NCBI RefSeq assembly: GCF_965638725.1
Contig: NC_134961.1
Location: 372,001-436,000, forward strand
Direction: 5' to 3'
Source: Aptenodytes patagonicus
Lineage: Eukaryota > Chordata > Aves > Sphenisciformes > Spheniscidae
Length of the DNA stretch: 64,000 bases
Below the pieces are notes generated by a model. The model did not search any database and had not been told where the DNA came from. It saw only the letters and a list, made by a program, of their open reading frames with translations. The position numbers were made by a program, and so were the translations under genes. Below are positions 51,101 through 60,000 of this stretch, one piece after another. Each line of letters begins with the position of its first letter. The first letter of the stretch is position 1.

Positions 51101-51706
51101 CCCCTGTGCCATGGCCCATGTCCCACACCCCCACCGTGTGTCCCTGCCCCGTCTCCCATGCTCCTGCTATGCATCCCCCACCCCATGCCTCTGCCTGTGT
51201 CCCTGCCCCGCGTCCCTGCCCTGTCACGTGCCATGCCCTGTGGCCCTGCCCCTCTGAGACACAGCCTTACCCCTGCCTGCACCCCATGCCCCTGCCCCAT
51301 TCCCACCCCCACCCTGTGGCCCGTCCTGCACCCGTGTCCTGCCTGTGCCCCTGCCCGCGTGTCTGCTTCTGCCCACACCCATGCCCCTGGCCTGTACCCC
51401 CTGCCCATATTCCTGCCCACACCCATCCCCACATATGCCCCTGCCCATACCCCTGCCCACACCCCTGCCCGCGTCAGGAGGACACTTACAGAACTCCACC
51501 AGCAGCAGCCGGTGCTCGCTCAGGGCACGGGCAAAGTTGTGCTCATGGAGCACCAGGACGCCGTCCTCCTCCCTGAGCTCATCTGAGAGCGTGTCATCCT
51601 CCTCCGCCACCACCTCCCCATCCTCCTCCTCGCCCCCCAACGCCGGACCCAGCCAGGCCAGCGACAGCACCAGCAGCCAAACCAGCTGGGCCCCGCAGCC
51701 CCACAT
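48189..51706 (-). CDS. PDIA2: Protein disulfide isomerase A2 (complete, 11 exons)
   Basis: ER-lumen thiol-disulfide oxidoreductase and chaperone. Exons in transcript order: 51490-51706, 50747-50953, 50305-50438, 50100-50237, 49899-50015, 49694-49819, 49419-49613, 48944-49064, 48595-48776, 48424-48510, 48189-48269. Phases agree and give 534 residues (human 525). A signal peptide (about 1-26, [18 protein letters not shown]) and an acidic stretch precede thioredoxin domain a with APWCGHC (Cys77, Cys80). Domains b and b' run from about 170 to 375, then domain a' has APWCSHC (Cys423, Cys426). The protein ends RDEL, an ER-retrieval signal; human PDIA2 ends KEEL and its a' site is CTHC, as I recall it. 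Sequons occur at NES, NRT, NKS, NIT and NST. Several introns are under 150 bases. Confidence 0.96.
50460..50720. repeat. C-rich low-complexity tract in PDIA2 intron 2
   Basis: Runs of CCCCCA and CACCATCACC words fill most of the intron between exons 3 and 2. Simple-sequence expansion, no coding signal. Confidence 0.7.
51085..51480. repeat. Pyrimidine-rich degenerate minisatellite in PDIA2 intron 1
   Basis: Roughly 400 bases of irregular repeats built on CCCTGCCC and CACCCATGCC words. They generate long open frames on both strands that carry no protein signal. Confidence 0.75.
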
Positions 51707-51960
51707 GGTGCCACCACCGTCACCAAAGCCGGCACCCGGGGGGGGGGAGGACCCAGATAAGGGCCCCAGGGCGGGTGGTGCCAGTCCCCTGGGGCTCGTG
51801 GCCCTCCGCTACTGGCTGCTCGGCGCCACCGATAAGGCAGCAGGACCAGGTGGCTGTTTTCCAGCCACCCAGCCCCGCAGTGAGACCCGGCCCTGCCAGC
51901 GGGACAGGGACAGAGGGGACGGGCAGAAGCGATGGGGGCATGGACACACCAGTAAGAGAC
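51707..51960 (-). promoter_or_regulatory. PDIA2: PDIA2 promoter region, compact
   Basis: About 250 bases separate the PDIA2 start codon from the ARHGDIG poly(A) signal, so promoter and 5' UTR must fit here or overlap the ARHGDIG 3' UTR. Two GATA-type motifs are present on the plus strand: AGATAAG (51755-51761) and CGATAAGG (51830-51837). No TATA box is seen. The assignment follows from position. Confidence 0.5.
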
Positions 51961-51972
51961 CAGTCTGTAGGG

Positions 51973-51978
51973 TTTAAT
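51973..51978 (-). terminator. ARHGDIG: ARHGDIG probable poly(A) signal ATTAAA
   Basis: ATTAAA on the minus strand about 330 bases after the stop codon, following an A/T-rich patch at 52090-52130. No AATAAA is seen nearer. The 3' UTR would run from 52307 to about 51955. Confidence 0.5.
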
Positions 51979-52307
51979 GGCAATGGAAGAGCACAGCCTG
52001 CGGCCGGACGGGCAGCTGGGCACGGCGCTGCCACGGCAGGGTCACAGCCCTAGCCCCAGCGATGGGGACGCCGTGGGGACCAGGCGGGCGACGGTATTTA
52101 AAAAAAAACAGCAATTAAAAATAACTTTGGTTGCGAAGACCACGACCGTGGGCACCCGCTCGCCAAGGGACCCCCCCCACCCCCCCACCCCCACCCTTCA
52201 CACGACCTGGGCGAGCGCAGTGGTGCCAGCGAGGTGTCCCCTGGGATGGCAGGCACTGCATCCCCGAGCTGGCGGGGGGGGGGGAACCAGGGTGCGGGGG
52301 GGGGGTG

Positions 52308-55300
52308 TCAGTCCTCCCAGGTCTTCTTTATGCAGAGGCCCCACTCCCAAGAGAGATGCTCCGTCTTGTCATCGTCGGTGATGAGGGAGCGGACGTGGTA
52401 GGAGCCCCGTGCCAGCCAGCCCCGCGGCGCCTCCTCTGCCGGCGTCACCACCTCGTACTCCTCGGCCCGCGGCGCGTAGCTGCCCACCATGAAGACGTCG
52501 CGGTCCACTGGTCAAGAAGAGGAAGGGGGGCGGACAGATGAGCAGGGCCGGGGCAGCACGGCCCCCCCCCCCACCACCCCCGGCCCCCCGACCCCACTCA
52601 CCGGGCCGGCCCCGGCGGTAGGTGAGGTGCAGGCACCGCAGCCCGCAGACGATCTCCCTGTTCACCTGTGGGCAGAGGGCAGGGACACCATGGGTGCTGC
52701 CCCACAGCTTGGTGCCCCCTGCCCTGGGGACCCCTGGCCTTGGGGGTCACCCATCTCTAAAGCTCCATCCTGCACCCCCCCCCAGGATCGAGCTTCTTGG
52801 GCAGGATTGGGCACTGAGCAGGATCAAGGGTGGCAGGGACCCGTGGGAGGGGCAGGGACCTCCAGGGACCCCTGGGAAAGGCAGGGACCCAATGTGGCTA
52901 GAAACCCTGAGAGGGTAGCAGGGACCCTGGGGTGTCAGTGGTGTTGGGGGCAGCAAGGATTCCCAGGGTGGCAGGGACACAGGAAGGCAGGGACCCCAGA
53001 GTGGGCAGGGACCCCCGAGGGGGCAGGGACCCTGGGGCAGCAGGGAACCCATGGGTGGCAGGAGGGACCCTGTGGGGTAGGGACACATGGGAAAAAGGAC
53101 CCATGGGGAGCAGGGACCCCATGGGCCTGGGACCCCGGGGTGTGAGGGTAGCAGGGCAGTGCCTAGCCCAGCTGGCGGGCACCGGGCACCATGCACCCAT
53201 CTCACCTTGAAGGACACCTTCACCCTGTAGTCCACCCCCTCCTTCAGCACAAAGGCCCGGCCCCGCAGCATCTCCAGGTCTCCTGCATGGGGAGATGGCC
53301 CATGAGCCTGGCACCCCTTCCTCCTCCTCCCCCCATCGGTGCCCCCACTGCTCACCTGTCAAGTCCATGGTGATGGGCCCCGGTGCCTGCTCGCACATCA
53401 GGGTGAGCTTCGTCACCTGCACGTTGGGCACGCTGGCATCTAGGGACAAGCGGCAGGGCACAGATCTTACCCACGCGCACCCAGCCCACCGACACTGGGG
53501 GGCTGCCCATGCCCCCTGTAATGGCACGAAGGGCCACAGTGCCCATGGCGGGGGTGTTAGGAGCCAGCGAGTGCCGGGCAGCCCAGGCAGGGTGCAGGAG
53601 ACCAGGGGCATCGCGGGCCAGCCCCCACCTTGGCATCAACGCCTTTGGGGTAAGACCACGTTTAAAAGGGCCCAGCCACAGGTATCTCCCAGGGTGCGAT
53701 GCTCCCTGGCTCGGGAGCGGGCCAAGGGGGTGGGGAGGAGGAGGCGGGCAAAGGCATCCCTCGAGGCAGGCGCTGGCCTAATTGCACCTCAACAGCCCAA
53801 CCTGCACCCCATCAGCAGCTTGCACCCCCACCACCCCACTTGCACCCCGTCAGCCTGCACACACGCCATCATGCACACCTCATGCACCCCACTGGTTCGC
53901 ACCCACCTCACCAGCTTGCACACACACACACACACACATATCTCCCCCCACCCAGCTGTCATGCACCCATCAGCCAGCACACCAGGGTGCTGGGCCCGTG
54001 GAGCCCCCCAGCCTGGCCCAGGCCCCACAGACACGGAGGGCAGCACCAGGCTGGGGTGGCTGCTATGGGTGTCACGGGGAGTGGGGGGCACCGTCTGGGC
54101 ACCGGCAGCTGTGCCACCCCGGGGCCCCCGCGGCTGCTCACTCCATCTCTGTCATCCTAATGAATTTCCTGGTCCCTTGTAACCGTTCCTATGGAAACTG
54201 CGGCGGTGATCCCGTAACCAAGGCAACCGGGGTCCCCGGGCAGCTGTTGCCATGTCGGCAGGGGGATGCCGGGGTCTCCGTGCAAGTGGGGGGCACAGGC
54301 AGCACCCACGGGCGATGCCAGCTGGGACGCACCCTCCCTGCTGGGGCTGCCCCACAGGTGCTGGGGATGCCTGAGCTCCCTGCGCCCGCTGAGGCTGCAT
54401 CACCCAGCCTGAGTGCCGGGGTGCCAGGGTGCCCAGCCCCAGCGGGCAGCCCCCGGCCTTACCCACAGCAGCAGGGATGGCACCCAGCAGCGCCTGCTTG
54501 TACTTCCGCAGGCTCTCATCCCCTGGGTCCAGCTCCTGGATCTCCCGCAGGCTCTTCTTCTCTGGCGTCTTGTACGCCAGGGCCACGTCGGCATCCTCCT
54601 CCTCCTCTAGCGACAGCGTCACCCCCTCCTTGTCAGCCATGATGTCTGCGGGGGACAGGCAGTGGCAGTCCCACCGCCCCGGGGACACCCCAGGGGACAC
54701 CCCCCCACCCCGTGACACGCAGGCACTGGTGGGCAGGGGGTGGCTGAGCTGGGACACGCCACAGATGGATTTGGGCAATTCCCTGTGGGGCAGCCAAGTT
54801 GTCCCCCTGCTCGGGGCCGTGGGGACGCCATCAGGCTCCGTGTCCCCAGGGCCCGGTGGCACAGCTGAGACTCGAGGCGTTGCTGCTGGCTGCCTTTCCA
54901 CACGGTCATGGAGAAAGACGAGCTGGTGCCTACGTGGTGCACACTGTCCAGGGGGTGTTTGCAGCCCACCATGGCCCGCAGGCGCCCTTCGCACCCTGTC
55001 ACCTGGAGAGGTCCTTGTCACCACCCCGTGGCCCCCTCCAACCCCACTGGGCAGCCACCAGCCCCATCTCCCACCCCAAACCCAAACTGTCAGAGGCTGC
55101 AGGGAAAGAAAACGGCTCTGGGGCAAACGGTGGCTCCGGTGGGTGCCAGGCTGTGGGGGGCACAAGGGCAGGTGATGTCCCCATGGCTCATGACTCTGCC
55201 CCGCCTGCTGCATCACCCCACACACCCCCATCGCCCTTCTGACTGCAAGCACTGTGCTCCCCAAGCCCCTGGAAACCCCATCCCCAGGGACATGTGGGGA

Positions 55301-55902
55301 GCACAGCCTGGGGCAGGGGCCACCACACTCAGCCCCCGGGCCGCAGGGCCAGCTGTGCAGGTCCCTGGAGCAGTGGCGGTGACCGGGGCACAGAGCGATG
55401 GCCCTGCTGCACCTCTAGGCCCCCAGTAAAGGCAGAGGCCCTGCGCCCCGGGGCGCCCGGCTGTCATGGCAGCGTGCGGCACCCGGCCATGCTGGCTCCC
55501 AGCCCAGGGATGCACCCACCCGGCCCCGCATGGGTGGCAGGACAGGGCGGTGTGCACCGGGTGCCACAGGCCGAGCTGCGAGGTGGCAGGGGGGCGGCTG
55601 GGTGGTCCCCCGCCCTTGCGGGATGCTCCGGTCCCCCCGGGCCTGGGGTGACGCTCGCTCCTGAACGCACCTGGTCCCCGGGGCGATGCTCACCTGTTGG
55701 GGAGCCGGGGCGATGCTCCCCTCCGGGGCGATGCCCACCCCACCGCCCCCAGGCGATGCCCACCCCCGGGGCACTCGGGCGATGCCCTCCCGCTGCGGGG
55801 CCGCGCTCCCCCGGCCCGCCGCCGCTCACCTCGGTAGCACAGCGCCAGCCAGAGCAGCTCCAGCAGCTGCCCGCCGGCCTCGCACACATCCAGGCCGAGC
55901 AT
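52308..55902 (-). CDS. ARHGDIG: Rho GDP-dissociation inhibitor gamma (complete, 6 exons)
   Basis: Binds prenylated Rho-family GTPases, blocks nucleotide exchange and extracts them from membranes; the gamma form is Golgi- and vesicle-associated in mammals. Exons in transcript order: 55830-55902, 54463-54645, 53356-53439, 53206-53282, 52602-52665, 52308-52507. Phases agree and give 226 residues (human 225). Residues 1-24, [20 protein letters not shown] then LCYR, form the amphipathic helix typical of RhoGDI-3. The regulatory arm follows with [20 protein letters not shown], then the Ig-like prenyl-binding domain with [61 protein letters not shown] and [15 protein letters not shown]. The start is fixed by similarity to human. 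It lies in tandem with PDIA2 and head to head with RGS11. Confidence 0.96.
52830..53150. repeat. GGGCAGGGACCC minisatellite in ARHGDIG intron 4
   Basis: About 15 irregular copies of a 20-30-base unit centred on GGCAGGGACCC, often ending in a variable GTGGG or CCTGGG segment. It fills most of the intron between exons 5 and 4. Confidence 0.85.
53788..53990. repeat. Short-unit minisatellite and (CA)n in ARHGDIG intron 2
   Basis: Degenerate repeats of CAGCTTGCACCCCA-like units surround a ten-unit CA run (53919-53938). Nothing else is recognised in the 1 kb intron. Confidence 0.8.
54646..55829 (-). other. ARHGDIG: ARHGDIG intron 1
   Basis: 1.2 kb, GC-rich, with no supported exon. It would hold the promoter of any shorter ARHGDIG transcript starting at exon 2. 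Its distal end runs into the CpG-rich region. Confidence 0.75.
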
Positions 55903-56289
55903 GGCCGGGCCGGGCCCGGCGCCCCCGGGGCCGGGCGGGGCGGCCGCTGCCGGGGCCCGGGGCGCGGCTCTGCCGGCGTCGGCGGCTCCGCCGGGGCCCG
56001 CGGCCGCGCTCCTCCCGCCCGCCGCCGCCGCCGCCGCGCTCGGCGGTGCCGGCCGCCCCGCTGCGCCGCCGGCCGCTCCGCCGCGCTCCGGGCTGCCCCG
56101 CTGCGCTCCCCGCCGCCGCGCTCCCCCGGCGCTCCCCGCTGCGCTCCCCGGCGCGGCCCGGCGGGGCGGCGGCGGCGGCTCCCGCAGACGCGGCGGCTCC
56201 GCTGCCCGCCCCCGCCCGCCCCCGCCCCTCGGCGCCGGGCGGCTCCAGCCCCGCCGCTCATGGGCGGCGAGACTGCAGTGAGCTCATCC

Positions 56290-56700
56290 GCCGTGCGCGC
56301 CCGCGCAGCGCCCGCCCGCGCTGCCCGCTCCCTGCCCGCGCTGCCCGCTCCCTGCCCGCGCTCTGCGAGCGCCCTGCCCGCACCCGGTCCGCGCTGCCCG
56401 CTCCCTGCCCGCTCCTTTGCCCACCAGCCCCCACGCTCCTCCAGCGCCTTGTCCGCGCTGCCCGCGCCCTGCCCGCACCCGCAGGCGCCCCGCCTGTGCC
56501 CTCAACGCGCTGCCCGCGCCCTGCCCGCACCCCGCAAGCGCCCCGCCTCTGCCCTGAACGCACTGCCCGCACCCTGCCCGCACCGCCCGCGCTTCACCCC
56601 GCACTGCCCGCACCCTGCCTGCACCCCGCATACGCCCTGCCCGCACCCCGCCCACGCCCTGCCCGCACCCTGCCCGCACAGCCATTCCAACAGCCACAGC
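56290..56700. repeat. CTGCCCGCACCC minisatellite between ARHGDIG and RGS11
   Basis: Dozens of degenerate copies of CCTGCCCGCGCC / CCTGCCCGCACC over 400 bases, CpG-rich, inside the divergent promoter. Responsible for several long spurious open frames on both strands. Confidence 0.85.
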
Positions 56701-56964
56701 GTCTCCCCCCGTCTGCACCCGGCGGCCCACCGGGTCAGCCAGGGCACCCCCCCCGGGGGCCCGGGGCCAGCCCTGCGCTCCCCCGACCCGGCCGGCAGAG
56801 CCGCGGCCCCGGGGGGTGCGGGGGGCCGGGTCCCGGCGGGCCGGTCCGCGGGGCCCGTGGGCAGGGCGGGGGCCGGTCCCGGGTACACGGGGCCGGGGCT
56901 CGGGGGCGCCGCGTACCGCGGTGCCCGTCGGGGCGCCCGGGGCAAGACGGTGGCAGCCACGGGC

Positions 56965-56985
56965 GGGGGGGGGGGGGGGGGGAGG
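56965..56985. repeat. G-run in the RGS11 upstream region
   Basis: About 20 G residues within a G-rich strand of the CpG island some 100 bases before the RGS11 start codon. It could form a G-quadruplex. Confidence 0.8.
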
Positions 56986-57085
56986 AAGGGGGGGGCGTGG
57001 GGCGGGGCCGGGAGGGGCGGGGCGGGAAGGGGGCGTGGTCGGGCGGGGCCGGGCGGAGCGGCGCGGCGCGGGGCGCGCACCCGCG

Positions 57086-60000
57086 ATGACCATCGTCGGC
57101 CCCCGCGGCCGGCACCGCCGCCTCCAGATGCCCTGTCTGCGCAAGGTGAGCCGCCACCGGCACCGGCACCGGCCCCGGCCCCACGGGGAGCGGGCACCGC
57201 GCCGGGACCGGGCGGCGGGCAGCCGGCACCGCGCCGGACACCGCACCGGGCACCGCAGGCGACACGGGCGGCGGGCACCGCGGGGACCGGGCACCGCGGG
57301 GACCGGGTACCGAGGGGACGGCGCGCTGGGACCGTGGGGACCGGGCATCGGCACCGTGGGGACCGGGCGCTGCGGGGACCGGGCGCTGGGACCGTGGGGA
57401 CCGGGCACCGGCGCTGCACTGGGCAACGCGGGCATCGGGGACCGGGCACCGGGCAGCGCCGGCGACACGGGCGTCAGGATCGCCGGGGACAGGGTACCAG
57501 CACCACCCCCTGTACCGCGGGACAACGGGCACACCCCGGCACCGCCACAGGGCACCGAGCACCGCCCCACGCGGGGACACCCACGGGCAGCGCCTCGGAG
57601 CTACGTGCTCAGCCCCTGTCCCCCGGCCCGGGGTGCTGCCACAGCCCCGGCAGAGCTCGCTCCCCAAAACCGGGACTCCCCAACCAAGGGGTGCCTGGAC
57701 ACTGGGTGCCCGCAACTCCGGCATCGCACGCTCACCCGGCTGCTGGGTGCCCCGGGTCCAGCTGCGGGGTGCCAGGCTGTCCCCGGAACGGGCACAGGGT
57801 GCCCTGGGTCGGGGTGGGGGAGTCAGGCTGTGCTCAGGCCCGGTGCCCCCGGCCAGGGGGCTGAGCGTGGCGGGCACTTGCCCGGCAGATGGAGCGGATG
57901 ATCGTCAGCATGCAGGACCCCGACATGGGCATCAAGATGAGGAACCAGCGCCTGCTCATCACCGTCATCCCCCACGCCATGACAGGTGGGTGCCTGCAGC
58001 AGGGCGCCCTGTGAGGCGCACGGGGTGGGGGAGGCATGTGGGTGCTCCCCGGGTGGCCCCGGCACTGCACCCAGCGCCCAGCCCTGTGGCACCCCGTGCC
58101 GCTCGCCTCCCCGCACCCACGGGTGCTCAGTGCTGCAGCTGGGATCAATTATGCATCGGCTGAGCTGGGCGGGCGCTCACTGGGGCGGGCGGCCCAGCAT
58201 GTCCTTGGCAGGGCCCCCGTCACCCTGCGTGACCCCCTTGGCACCCGCCATGCCATGCCAGGGTGCCCCAGCCCGGGAACCTTCCCATGCCCAGTTTGAG
58301 GGACCCCATCGCACCCTGCTAACGCTGCCTTGGTCCCCAGGGAATGACATCGTGGAGTGGCTCATCCAGAAGTACAGCATCTCCGAGGAGGGTGAGTGCC
58401 CTGGTGTGGGCAGCCAGCACCGCGGGGATGACCAGGGCTGCCGAGCCCCCATGCAGCCCCTGCTCCTGCTCCCCCAGAGTCACTGCACCTCGGCAACCTC
58501 ATCGTGAAGCATGGCTACATCTACCCCCTCAAAGACCCCCGCAGCTTGGTGCTGCGGGCAGACGAGTCACCCTACCGCTTCCAGGTACGGCCCCACCGGC
58601 AGCACGGGCACTGCTGCAGCCTCAGGGCTCCCCTGGCTCGGCACTGTGGCACCCCACGGCACTGCGCCTCAGCCTCTTCCCCCCCCCCCCCCCGCAGACC
58701 CCCTATTTCTGGACCAGCACCAAGTGGCCGGCCACGGAGCTGGACTACGGTAGGTGCCACTGTGCCGCCGGCACTGGCACGGGCTGCAGCCCCTTCCTGG
58801 CTCCCCCTGAGGTGCAACCAATCCTCTTGCAGCCATTTACCTGGCCAAGAAGAACATCCGCAAGCAGGGTGACCTGATCGAGCATGAGAAGGTGAGCGGT
58901 GCCCTCCTCACACCTGTGATGAGCTGGGGGGTCTCAGCTCGCCCAGGAGTGGGGGCTCACCCGCAGGGTGGCACCAGCTCTGCCTGTGCTGGAGCGGCAA
59001 CGGGACCCGGAGCCAGGCAAGGGGACGGGTGTCGCACCGTGCCCACGGGGGGGTAACACTGCTGCTGCCGCTCCCCAGGACAACTACAACCTCCTGCACA
59101 AGCGGATCAACCACACGTGGGACTTCGTGGTGATGCAGGCGCGGGAGCAGCTCCGGTGAGTGCAGGCACGGACCCGCACCTCTGCAGCCCAGGGAGCCAC
59201 TGGGGACGGAGCACCCTTGGGTGCTGGGGCAGGCAGGGTGCCAGCGCCTCCCCGCTGCTTTTGCACGGGCAGGGCGGCCAAGCAGCGGCGGAAGGGCGAC
59301 CGCATCGTCATCGACTGCCAGGAGCAGGCATACTGGCTCGTCAACCGGCCCCCGGTGAGGACATGCTGGGGGGGCGGGCAAAGGGTGCCGGGCTGGCGGG
59401 TGCAGCCCTGGGCAGGCGGGAGGGCCAGGGCACTGGCACCACACATGGCCCCGGCCTGGGAATTGGTGCTGGGGGGCACAGGGGGGGTCCCTCCAGCCCC
59501 TGGCGCGATGCTCTCATTGCAGCCGGGAGCCCCCAATGTGCTGGAGCAGGGCCCCGCACGCAGGAACTGCCACAGCACCCGCATCCAGCTGGTGAGTGGG
59601 GGGGGACCGGGCACCCCCAGGGCTGCTGGTGGGCACAGGGTGCAGCTACTCGCATGTGTCAGGGTGCTGAGCTGCCCCAGTGGGTGCCCGGCCATCCCAC
59701 CCCAGGCTGTGCCCACATTTGGGGGGGGCCCAGCTCTGCTAACATCCGTGTGTCCAGCCTGTCCCCTTTGCCCCAGCTGAGCCGGGGAGGGGTCTGTGTG
59801 TTTGCCCATGCGCCTGCCACCCCTCTGTGCCAGCACCCCTAAGCCCTGCGGGGTGGCTGCTCTGCCGGGAGCCCTAGCACCCCGGGGTGCCCGCAGCCAC
59901 CGCCGGGCCCTTCCCCGTGTCGTGACCCCACTAACACTGCCCCGGCCCCCCTTTGCCTGGCTCGTCCTCACTAACCACCCGCTTTCTCTTCTCTTCTCTG

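Larger units (their letters stand above)
55750..57350. promoter_or_regulatory. CpG-rich head-to-head promoter region of ARHGDIG and RGS11
   Basis: Very dense in G, C and CpG. It covers ARHGDIG exon 1 (ATG at 55902, minus strand) and RGS11 exon 1 (ATG at 57086, plus strand), which diverge across 1.18 kb. No TATA box is seen. Such shared CpG islands usually drive both genes from dispersed start sites. The edges are estimates. Confidence 0.7.

Noticed and set aside
51002-51586. Long Cys/Pro/His-rich frames on the plus strand over PDIA2 intron 1.
   Set aside because: Product of the pyrimidine-rich minisatellite and of reading PDIA2 exon 1 antisense.
55294-57864. An 856-codon plus-strand open frame across the ARHGDIG/RGS11 spacer, with other long frames on both strands.
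   Set aside because: Composition is almost all Pro, Ala, Arg and Gly, built from CpG-rich minisatellites, and it runs antisense through ARHGDIG exon 1 and out of frame over RGS11 exon 1. GC-rich DNA lacks stop codons by chance.
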